Part shown: piece by piece, positions 38,101-43,742 of the stretch
Layout of the letters: each line of letters opens with the position of its first letter
Position numbering within the stretch: the stretch's first letter is position 1
Source: Stieleria marina
GTDB taxonomy: Bacteria > Planctomycetota > Planctomycetia > Pirellulales > Pirellulaceae
DNA: 64,000 bases
Reading direction: 5' to 3'
Assembly: GCA_007741555.1 (NCBI GenBank)
Contig: CP036526.1
Coordinates: forward strand, 6,933,719-6,997,718
Notes under the pieces: generated by a model
What the model was told of the DNA's origin: nothing
The model's input: only the letters and a program-made list of their open reading frames with translations
The model's database searches: none
Made by a program: the position numbers and the translations under genes

Positions 38101-38745
38101 GATCGTGCTCGATGCATCCTGCGAATACACACCACCACCCTTTGCGTTTTTGCCCCTCGTTTCATTGTCTCGGATGATTGAGTTTTCCAGGGTGAGCGTC
38201 CCTGTAGAGACAAAACGGATCGCACCGCCGTTGCTATTGCTGAATTCGGTGCGTCCGTTCTGAAGTGTTAAGTTGCTGATGTGTACATTGAGGTTGCCGA
38301 CTGCGCTGCCGGCGCCTTCAATATTAAAAATTCGAGAATCGTCATCCGCGTCGATGCTGATTTTGTGTTCGCCAAGCGAGAACATTTCGCCAAGGATCGT
38401 AACGCTCTCAGTGATATTGGGCAGCAGAGTAACGTCAAGCGTGCCAATCAGCGTTGGTGAGAACGTGATCGTGTCATGGCCGATCGTCGTGTTGGCAGCA
38501 TCAATGGCTTCACGAAGTGATATTTTGCCGTCAGCACCCGGATCTGCGATCAAGAGGTTAATGGGGAGTGGCTGCTGGTCAGCGCGGTCGTCTAACGTAT
38601 CGACGACAACTGTGGCAAGCAATTTTCTTGTTTCTAACTGTTGGAATCCGCGCACCAGTTTCCGCCGATTCCTATTTCGCCGATTCCTATTTAGCTTGTT
38701 GGTGTCGCGTTTGCCGCGTCGTTCGTTGGTGCGATTGGAGATCAT
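29134..38745 (-). CDS. giant exported beta-helix protein with five CSLREA modules and dockerin-like C-terminus
   Basis: The frame reaches 38832. I prefer the ATG at 38743-38745 (3203 residues) because it starts a basic N-terminus leading straight into the LEPR-like motif GFQQLETRKLLA; neither start has a clear ribosome site. Five CSLREA-type modules mark sections of the protein (DNA ~38515, 35960, 33775, 32705, 31380; motifs KISLREAI, TTLREAI, KISLREAI, TSLREAV, LSLREAI). Between them are long runs of right-handed parallel beta-helix repeats (GGAIRFxSTGTLTLxNSxIR; later NxVxGNLVGTDxxGxxA). The C-terminus holds two EF-hand-like dockerin loops (DVSGNGEVTPLDILMVLNDL and DVNGDGHVTPGDALEIINFL), each calcium-binding in known dockerins. 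This is a surface or secreted adhesin-like protein. No catalytic residues are recognisable, although some polysaccharide lyases use this fold. Confidence 0.9.
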   Translation of the reverse strand: MISNRTNERRGKRDTNKLNRNRRNRNRRKLVRGFQQLETRKLLATVVVDTLDDRADQQPLPINLLIADPGADGKISLREAIDAANTTIGHDTITFSPTLIGTLDVTLLPNITESVTILGEMFSLGEHKISIDADDDSRIFNIEGAGSAVGNLNVHISNLTLQNGRTEFSNSNGGAIRFVSTGTLTLENSIIRDNETRGKNAKGGGVYSQDASSTIRLTQGTLISKNKTTGDAASGGGVFSAGEIVVDDSDVIGNTTSGYAASGGGLASQTEVRLINNAQVNGNSTNGRYSQGGGIYAGGSLRSDKTPILGNVYVSSSEVDGNSTLTRFSKGGGIFANDVQITDNSFVRNNYTNSRLSSGGGIYALGNLKIHDSELADNSTRGGVSKAAHLACNFAVNLLKSAPLIGLDLIIPVPVVDVAQTLYTAFAIANSNFDFVDLDPCPATLGSGGSGGGAFARTIEVRNSEIMRNYTDGNSGQGGGLFASLSIDATGSTFMSNWTEEPGSHGGALAVGGKKDKVLGEGVKIQSNPFIVVANSSFKENRTEGTNSDGAAVFGGDGSVISISNSLFNMNQTEDDSSDGGAIAGYTVTLNDTVVTDNSTLSSNSNGGAIDAVNANIYRSVLSSNATKSTGNAASGGAIAADKVTIVDSVFRDNSTKSDTQIISSIGSVNPAGGGAIHARTSASISGSLFDGNSTSGARAHGGAVYSEGTVTTVESTFVDNSVEDKSRFLSPGVANGGAIFAERSIETTRSTITGNRAGGSGGGLFAVGGGVLAEGAVFDPDSVSVTTRDSVIVGNAAIDAGNEVFTVALNRKGSSIIGQGDQADDIVQTSRSGSGRSVTTFLVDGVFDETTSFKHGGISFQSGVLDDNGGLSVGCTDQPGLPLGDCSTLSIDTVLLLPDLQNLGVVPNPTSPVVTTALEFDDTTNTTTLREAIAFVDADPNDAFSEVTFNLGVPRSRIQLSSEIIVQHGLTITGPLNKGITLDANFSSRIFHFESENADVEIANLSLVNGSTIDDNESGGTIRFDSTGTLTLKNSVIRNSRTFGENAKGGSIAASDGTVAITNSSISQSSTRNDNADGGAIYANIVHFSDDSLVSEARTEGAYSDGGAVWANDVTLEDSILELNSTRGYYSRGGAVFADEFNAYSSSMLRNVTQADRSRGGGVYADYVFALESSFLSNSSRGNDAPGGAILARELLMFDSNVSFNFTLGDRSDGGGVVALIDATAFESSFSENSTRGNESDGGAIAAPTLLLSNSQLRLNHTSGNGASGGAINSTVYASITESSITENYTNGNSSPGGGLSTRKSVVIESSIDNNRTLGDDSPGGGISSIAFGLLDFIVADSSVSNNKTKGMASFGGGISSERLTMINATVANNSTQNVNAAGGGVYSSFLALIDNSTISGNHTSGAYSQGGGMLVHRGYVVQSTLSGNSTGSDDNSSGGAIFAVNDLVLENTLSLGNYAAGNSGHEITAVNLSFGGNNIVGSNTTAFDANVNSNVNNANPDAVFASTQSLRFDSDGDGFLNVENALGFKNGELKDNGGRLKSIALMATASNPATDAGDDSQIPTDDQDLDNDGDTTEPVPFDIRGVGRQVDLSQATSNFAATANAFVALNISASGSTVDIGSSEVQTTIPETKGLVVTTLDDVEFDFDHKISLREAIAFSQNGDVITFDPSLADGTIVLSSEGESLSIDKTLLINASDAGHITIDAAGASRVIDFTSPTGDLAINAISLTGGNVASEPGGAIRFQSSGDLTISNSQIFDNRTTGEGAHGGAIYATGPVNLQNVTLHNNSTDGFEAHGGALFATESAFLTNATVTDNETSNDVSNGGALHADTITLVSSTIVGNTANGVTSLGGAFFANNATVRNSIVLSNQSASLDANADELFVTGVLAFEGNNIAGSSGSTFGVLNTNVQSAKADDVFLTTELVTEGALPTLPLLASTTNPALDAGIDALNPSSFDARGLLRLVDLPGFEGVNQIDLGAYELQLDTEELPSLHVTTASDVVDPNDFATSLREAVFLANTVNIDADGDGLTHDTITFAQGVTEATLTSQLPLTSSLTVSGNGPDATIINATGTNQRIFDITDNDAGAIDIIISDLTITGGGRSDAPHFGGAILNRENLSIENVVLHGNAGSLGGAIFQSGEGTLAIINSIIEGNSATEKGGGLHIEGSEQVLIDGVEFSANTSGLDGGGIAGTGSRLTIRNSTFDGNTAERDGGGIQLESTGTVEIVQATLSGNSAKRHGGGLASLLPLSAGTVESSTLTGNRGDSDGDGVGQAGGFFDSFPTLALHNSIVAANFKGTANSPSDIESGVGLGSSHNLIGTTATFVTLTDGVDGNIVGVNGLGTRDATTIFAGIDPISQGGALANNGGRVRTVALSQNPNNPALDHGDDSRIFSIGDAADRQRKIDLLGIGVGQNTVDLGAVEAAEIAFVVTQLTDENDLSDTDVATFDPSDLSLREAIALSNSTPGIETILFEFDGVGPHVMNVASQLPTISAPVVINGTLTNGFIDAPIIQLNANGIVSDGLRISTNDVTIKGLSVTGFANDGIEIREGAGHTIADNWLGLDPAGVASGNRFGLKVGNSTDNLIDGNVISGNTGTGVFVTSTAAENTFRLNKIGTDPIGDSPRPNVDAGMNVIGTGNFVVDNQFSGNGKQGLIIAGAANTVQGNLVGTDAAGSSALANGAFGILVQSDGNLIGGSSTEGQGNVISGNIRQGLLLNNADNNTVRGNLVGVDVTGTAAIANTSYGIYVLNSDGNEIGGSNLGDANIVSGNGGSGVAFARSNNNTLRDNNVGTDLTGQNAVPNNAIGVILLAGASDNLVVDNLISGNTASGLALIGIDTQNNTIDGNHIGFTEGFTDQLANGLFAVLVSASNNVIDGNTIGASTRGVVFTEAGARNNVLSNNSISGNTTGVQFAKGARDNIVGPGNQIFFNDTGVRFLGNSGSQNTITQNILQSNTIGIDLAGPGPSSNDLNDADEGPNRGQNHPELQSAFVNGNNLNVNFNVPTLPANAAYPLTIEVFRSDSLGQGAEYLGSVVYNFAAFNVGNVTRAIPAAVSAFNLSPGDFISATATDADGNTSEFSAAVQISAAGSSAAGNADPVSLARSALDVSGNGEVTPLDILMVLNDLSERAHGELTDKTVQNERYDVNGDGHVTPGDALEIINFLSTRANDRPELESLQFANLVDQIFALADDDKTDLEESLLF

Positions 38746-38909
38746 TTGCGATCGATGCGGGTGAGAGAAATCTGTCGTGGGATCTGGGTAAGGCGACGAG
38801 AACGAATTCAGATATTCTGACCGCTCTGGCATTTGGTTGAGTGCGCCGCAGCTATATTTTCTAAGTCAGTCATTTTTGTTTCGTTGTCCAAAATGCGTAG
38901 GCTATTGGC

Positions 38910-39797
38910 TTACTGAACTGTTTGCTTGGGCTCGGGCATCGTGTGCTGCTGCTGGTCAGTAGGTGCCTGAGCGACGATGCGGTAGGCGGCGGAGTGAGGC
39001 AGGTCATGCCAGAAAGAGAGCTGCGAATACCGCTGAAACAGATCCGGTGGCAGGATGGTCTCTCGCGGTCGAGGTTGGACCGTTTTGTGAACACGGTGCA
39101 GGCCGTCGAGGCCCAGCTGAGCGTCGAATTCGGGTGCGTCGTACTGGACATTTTCAAAGTCGTGCTCAAACGGTTCTTCGCCCAGAAATTCGTACAGCAG
39201 TTGGAGCACGTCAGCGGGACGTGCCGTCAGCAAGTCGTAGTCGACCAGAACCAAGCGTTCGGCGAACTCGCTGTAGCAAGCTTCGCGAAGAGCGTGCCAT
39301 GGATAGCCAACTAAGCGATTGGCACCGGCAAGTGCCTCGACTCGAGTGTAGACGGTCGACCGTTCGCCAGGGTTGTTGAACAGCCGAGTGTTCTCGAATG
39401 CGTTGTTACGAAACTGTCGCTCCAGCGAATCCATTACCCAGGCGACGTTGCGGACCGTGCAGATCAGTTTGGCGTCCGGGAACAACTTCATCAGTGCCGA
39501 AAGCTGGGCGGTCCAAGATCGACTGGTATCAAAGATCACGGGCTGATCGCGATCGGCGTAGTAGCTGTCGAATAGGCCTCGCAGAATTCGGGCCCGCTGA
39601 TCCGGATCGACCATCGTCGATATTTCGCTACCGGCAGAGACCTGGGAAATCACACCTTCAAACAAACCGGCTACCGGGCTGGACATGCCCGCGCTGAACC
39701 GTGGGTTTTGCCGCAAGAGTGCCGCCGTGAGCGTGGAGCCCGATCGGGGTAAGCCCGAGATGAAATGGAATTCGCGTTCTGAATGGGGGACTGGCAT
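38910..39797 (-). CDS. sulfotransferase-family protein
   Basis: I take the ATG at 39795-39797 (295 residues); the open frame reaches 39992 but the added part is not protein-like. The N-terminal PAPS 5'-phosphate loop is HFISGLPRSGSTLTAALLR. A 3'-phosphate-binding region is likely around AKLICTVRNVAWVMDSLERQ. The C-terminal half has VLVDYDLLTARPADVLQLLY and FLGEEPFEHDF, both typical of the family. It would transfer sulfate from PAPS to a hydroxyl or amine of a carbohydrate, lipid or protein. Planctomycetes carry many sulfotransferases and sulfatases. The acceptor is unknown, and no PAPS synthesis gene is nearby. It lies on the minus strand between the giant beta-helix gene and the kinase group. 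Confidence 0.87.
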   Translation of the reverse strand: MPVPHSEREFHFISGLPRSGSTLTAALLRQNPRFSAGMSSPVAGLFEGVISQVSAGSEISTMVDPDQRARILRGLFDSYYADRDQPVIFDTSRSWTAQLSALMKLFPDAKLICTVRNVAWVMDSLERQFRNNAFENTRLFNNPGERSTVYTRVEALAGANRLVGYPWHALREACYSEFAERLVLVDYDLLTARPADVLQLLYEFLGEEPFEHDFENVQYDAPEFDAQLGLDGLHRVHKTVQPRPRETILPPDLFQRYSQLSFWHDLPHSAAYRIVAQAPTDQQQHTMPEPKQTVQ

Positions 39798-39988
39798 CGT
39801 GTTCACTGTAGACTTCTCGAGAACGGTGGAGCAAAAACAAAGGCGAAATCGGAGTCCCGTCTCCTTTGCCAATTCGGGAAACTTTTTCGGGAAACTCCCT
39901 CGCCATTTGAAAGTGCAGTCAGACACGAGCGAGGGCCTGCACACTGCACTGGACAATTGTATCAGCGAGCAAGATTGCCCTGCGACAA

Positions 39989-40297
39989 TCATAGTTCTGC
40001 AGCGATTTCGCCACCCTGACGTGAAATCAGACTTACCAGGATCTTTGCATTCAAGCTTTCGCTGATGAACTGCGTTGATCCGTCGGCCAACAAGAAGTAC
40101 GCGCCGCCCTGATGAAACGAATCAATGGCGTCTGCATTGGAATGATTGATCGCTGGGTGTGATCCCCCACGAAATTGATTCGTGGGGTCTGCCCAGCCCG
40201 CGGATTCGACATCGCCAACTTCCGTCAGCCGTCCGCGACGCCAGCATTCGTCCTGAGTCCGAGCCGCTAAGTATCGGCGCTGAAGAACAAAATACAA
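39989..40297 (-). pseudogene. C-terminal fragment of a DUF1559 (H-X9-DG) protein
   Basis: This 102-residue frame ends with FHQGGAYFLLADGSTQFI, the H-X9-DG signature that closes DUF1559 proteins, followed by the usual LNAKILVSLISRQGGE tail. Full family members have ~300 residues and begin with a pilin-like methylation helix (GFTLVELLV type), which is absent here. The frame opens 22 bp after the kinase stop, with a TTG preceded at only 3 bases by AAGGAGG. It may therefore still be translated as a short protein in the sigma/kinase transcript, but it is most simply a truncated copy left by recombination. Confidence 0.55.
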
Positions 40298-40318
40298 CGG
40301 CCTCCTTGTCGCAGTCGA

Positions 40319-42994
40319 CTAACCAAACAGACGTTTGCGTTTTTTACCTAACGCAACAAAGCCTCCCCAGAACGCGGCGACCAAGACGACGAGGATGCAG
40401 AAGACGCTTGTTTCGAAGAAGAACACGGACGGATCAAACGTCAGCGGCAACAGTAACAAGTTGTCAAAGATTGAGAAGAGAACCAGGAACAGCAGCCCGT
40501 AGCGAAGCGTTGCGACAGCGGGAATGATCGCGATGCCTAGATAAAGCCAGGCGGAAGGCAAGTTTTCGTCGCGCGCGGCTGCCGAAAGACCGATGCCCAG
40601 AAAAACGAAAGCAACCGCCAGTATTTTGGAACGACTGTATCGCAGCACCAAAATGAAGCTTGTGAAGATGATCAGCATCCATGTGACGAAACTGGCCCCC
40701 CCTCCCACTGCCATCCCAATGACTCCGGGCCAGCCTTGAAGCGGAATCGGATCAATTCCCATGGGCTGAGTACCTGGCAGGGACTGTACACATGTTAGCA
40801 GCATCTCCACCCAGACAGCGACTGAGACGGCGATCAGTAGATCCCGCCCGACGATTGGGTCAACGAAGCGACCATCCAGCAAACGCGACCACGACACCAA
40901 TAGATGTGGAACGTGTCTTCGCACAACCGGCTCCAAAGCGAGATACACCAACCAAGCGGTCAGCGCGCTTCCAATCGCACTCTTTAAACCATCGCGAACC
41001 AAAAAGTATTCACTTGGCGACAACGTGTGACTGGTCAAGCAACTCCAGCCAATGACCTGACCGGCAAAAACAAAAACGGCGATCTTCCATGCTGCGCGAC
41101 GGTCGCATCGGCGCGATCGCCAGTTGCGCATTGCAAAAAATGAAATCAACAGCACGGTGATGATGTTCGAAATCGAAAGACCGACTCCAGTGCCGCGGCT
41201 GTTTTGATGCACCGGTCGCGGAATGGAATCGGCCGTTTCAAACTCATTGGGCTTCATCACTCGAAACCAAGTGGGGCGACCGCGAAAAGCAGCGGCTTCC
41301 ACGTAGATGGGTTCGTTCGATTCTGGCAAGCGACCTTCCCAAGCCATTTGAGCATCGAACGCATCCGGTGGCGTATGCCTCCACGTCGCCGGTGAGAGTG
41401 ACGCCAGCTCGAAGCCGATCGCTTCTTTGGTGAACCAATCACTCCAAGCGACCGTTGCCGCCGGCAAGTTTTTGTCGACTCGCTGGTTCAACGGGGTCGC
41501 CCGAAACCAAGACAGTTTGCCCCCGGAGCCTGCGTCCAGCTTCATTCCCAGCATGCCAGGACGCGTCCACGGCGGGTCCACCAAGTTGACGATGGTTCCA
41601 TAGTTGGCCGGCATCGCTTCCAGTGGAATCTGAATTCCGATCAATGGTTCGGGGCTTTCGCGATACCAAAACGCGGGGGCGCTTGCCTCGCTTTGACCTA
41701 TCTCATGTCCCAAGAATCCGTTGGCCGAATCGAATCCGGCAGTGTGATAACCAAATCGCGAGATTAGTTTCCGGGCGTCGCGTTGGAGAACTTCTGGACG
41801 GTCAAACCCCGCCATGTTAACCCAGCGACTCTTGCCGCAAAGCATCAGAATGACTGCTAGGCCAATCACGATGGCAAACTGCAACACCAACACGGTTGTT
41901 GGCGACAAGATGCCGCGTTCGCCATAGGTCGCAACCAAATCCGGTGACGGCACTTCGTCCGTGATCATTGTCGCGGTAAGAGGATCACCGGCGGACAACT
42001 GCGTTGCCAAACTGGCCGCCGAAAGCGGACGCCCGCTTGGATCTGAATCTAAGCACCGACGGATCGCTGCATCGACGGCGGGTGATAGATCGTCGATCAC
42101 GTCAGACGGTTTGGTAGGTTGCGACGCTTTTGAATGCAGTTCCAGCAGTTCGGCCATCGAGCCGTGGGCGTGCGCGCGCTGCCCGGTAAACAATTCGTAC
42201 AGAACCAATCCCAGGGAGTAGAAATCACTTTGTACGGTTGTGACTCCCGACAGTAATTGCTCGGGAGCCATGTAGGCGGGGGTTCCCGGTGAGTCGCCGA
42301 CGCCAGTTCGATCGGACGAAATGACTGCGAGGCCAAAGTCCGTGATGTACGCGTTTCCGTTCCCATCGACCATTATGTTGGACGGTTTCAGATCGCGATG
42401 TAGCAGGCCTCTGGCGTGCGCGGCGGACAGAGCCGAGCAAAGTTGATGCGAGATTTCGATCGCTTTGGAATGCGACAAGCGACCAACGCGATGCAGCAGG
42501 CTTCGTAAGTCTTCACCGTCGATGTACTGCATCGTGATGAATCGCTGGCCTTCGTATTCGCCAATATCATGAACACGACAAACATTGGGATGCGAGATCT
42601 GCCGAGCCAAGCGAACTTCGTTCAGCAGGTGATCGTCACGTGCCGTCTCCACTTCGTCCTGCGCGGGCTGGAATTTCAGCGCAACGCTGGTCCCCAATTC
42701 CAAGTCGTCGGCACGATAAACTTCCCCGATGCCACCTTGGCCGATTAGCGAAACGATTCGGTATCGGTCTTTTAAAAGCGTGCCCGATGGAAAGCGAGAT
42801 TCGAACTCCGCGGATGTCTGCAACGACTGAAGCAGTCCCTGTTCGTTGGCTTGGGCGTCAAACTGCAGTAGTTGCTCGACTTCATGTCGCTTGTTTGCGT
42901 CAATCGTACGCAGGATGCGACGCTGCGAAGAATCACCAGCGGCGATCACTTCGCGAAAAATCGACTCGACGCTACTGCGATTCCAATCAGTCAT
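40319..42994 (-). CDS. membrane Ser/Thr protein kinase
   Basis: Start ATG 42992-42994 overlaps the stop of the upstream sigma gene (ATGA), giving 891 residues. A short N-terminal helical region (VESIFREVIAAGDSSQRRIL) precedes a complete Hanks-type kinase domain (~70-345). It has GQGGIGEVYRADDLELGT (Gly loop), ALKF (Lys), LLHRDLKPSNIMVDGNG (catalytic loop), ITDFGLAV (DFG) and GTPAYMAPEQLL. A transmembrane helix (VLVLQFAIVIGLAVILMLCG) leads to an extracytoplasmic beta-rich sensor-like region (~400-620). Then come several more membrane helices (LLISFFAMRNW, AVWVEMLLTCV, LLFLVLFSIFDNLLLLPLTF, VLVAAFWGGFVAL). ECF/kinase pairs of this kind are a planctomycete hallmark. The kinase probably relays an envelope signal to the sigma factor, which is inference. 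Confidence 0.92.
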   Translation of the reverse strand: MTDWNRSSVESIFREVIAAGDSSQRRILRTIDANKRHEVEQLLQFDAQANEQGLLQSLQTSAEFESRFPSGTLLKDRYRIVSLIGQGGIGEVYRADDLELGTSVALKFQPAQDEVETARDDHLLNEVRLARQISHPNVCRVHDIGEYEGQRFITMQYIDGEDLRSLLHRVGRLSHSKAIEISHQLCSALSAAHARGLLHRDLKPSNIMVDGNGNAYITDFGLAVISSDRTGVGDSPGTPAYMAPEQLLSGVTTVQSDFYSLGLVLYELFTGQRAHAHGSMAELLELHSKASQPTKPSDVIDDLSPAVDAAIRRCLDSDPSGRPLSAASLATQLSAGDPLTATMITDEVPSPDLVATYGERGILSPTTVLVLQFAIVIGLAVILMLCGKSRWVNMAGFDRPEVLQRDARKLISRFGYHTAGFDSANGFLGHEIGQSEASAPAFWYRESPEPLIGIQIPLEAMPANYGTIVNLVDPPWTRPGMLGMKLDAGSGGKLSWFRATPLNQRVDKNLPAATVAWSDWFTKEAIGFELASLSPATWRHTPPDAFDAQMAWEGRLPESNEPIYVEAAAFRGRPTWFRVMKPNEFETADSIPRPVHQNSRGTGVGLSISNIITVLLISFFAMRNWRSRRCDRRAAWKIAVFVFAGQVIGWSCLTSHTLSPSEYFLVRDGLKSAIGSALTAWLVYLALEPVVRRHVPHLLVSWSRLLDGRFVDPIVGRDLLIAVSVAVWVEMLLTCVQSLPGTQPMGIDPIPLQGWPGVIGMAVGGGASFVTWMLIIFTSFILVLRYSRSKILAVAFVFLGIGLSAAARDENLPSAWLYLGIAIIPAVATLRYGLLFLVLFSIFDNLLLLPLTFDPSVFFFETSVFCILVVLVAAFWGGFVALGKKRKRLFG

Positions 42995-43569
42995 TGACGA
43001 TCGCTCATTTGGCCTAGCAACTTGGCGCGCGCCAGCCTCCAATCGGCCTCCACGCGACTTTCGCTGCAGGACAACACTTCCGCCGTTGAGGCGATCGTTA
43101 GCCCTGCAAAGAAACGCAGCGTGATCGTTTCGTGTAGACGTGGGTGCTCTTGGCGGAGTTTTTCCAATGCAGCATCAAGATCCAGAAACGACAGTTCATG
43201 CTTGGCCTCGAAATTGGCAAGCACCACGTCCAGCGAACGGGAGGACATCCCACGCCCGCGTTTGATCGAGTTGCGAGCACGCGCGTGGTCGACCAGTACT
43301 TGTTGCATTGCGCGGATCGCTGCAAAGAACAACTGACGTTTGTTCTCGACCGAATCGATCACATCGGCCTTTAGGATCCGCACGCAAGCTTCGTTGACGA
43401 GTGCTGTTGCCTGTAGCGTGTGATCAGGCCGTTCGTTTTGCATCAGCAGCGTTGCGTGCCGAAGCAAATGTCCGGCTAGTTCGCCAAATAACGCTTCGCG
43501 GGCAGATCGCTCTCCACTCTTTGCTTCGACCAACAGTTTGGAAAGGTCGGACGCAGGCGTATTGGGCAA
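42991..43569 (-). CDS. ECF sigma factor of the planctomycete kinase-linked type
   Basis: This 192-residue protein belongs to the Sigma70_ECF (PF07638-like) group. Region 2 is LFGELAGHLLRHATLLMQN through ATALVNEACVRIL, and AAIRAMQQVLVDHARARNSIKRG is the signature stretch of this group. Region 4 is RLHETITLRFFAGLTIASTAEVLSCSESRVEADWRLARAKL, a helix-turn-helix that would contact the -35 element. No anti-sigma gene with a zinc finger is present. Instead the next gene is a membrane Ser/Thr kinase whose start overlaps this stop by ATGA, so phosphorylation is the likely control. Targets are unknown; I could not find a repeated promoter motif in this window that I would attribute to it. Confidence 0.93.
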   Translation of the reverse strand: MPNTPASDLSKLLVEAKSGERSAREALFGELAGHLLRHATLLMQNERPDHTLQATALVNEACVRILKADVIDSVENKRQLFFAAIRAMQQVLVDHARARNSIKRGRGMSSRSLDVVLANFEAKHELSFLDLDAALEKLRQEHPRLHETITLRFFAGLTIASTAEVLSCSESRVEADWRLARAKLLGQMSDRQ

Positions 43570-43742
43570 GTTTTGATTCCCTGTGCCCGTGGAGATGGAA
43601 TGACAATCGTTCGGCTCGTTTGGCAGAAAAGAACTGCGGCGGAGTGCGAGTTTAGTTGATTAGGTCCTGAAAATGTGATTCGGGGAAAAGAAAGCTAACA
43701 ATTGGTGCCCACAAGCATTTGCGGTTGAAGTGATCGTCGTTG

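Noticed and set aside
38746-38832. 29-residue N-terminal extension of the giant beta-helix protein
   Set aside because: No ribosome site and Ser/Pro-rich residues unlike other LEPR-type N-termini, although it cannot be excluded.
39798-39992. 65-residue extension of the sulfotransferase
   Set aside because: Residues are Cys/Ser-rich and not aligned with the family, whose members start just before the PAPS loop.
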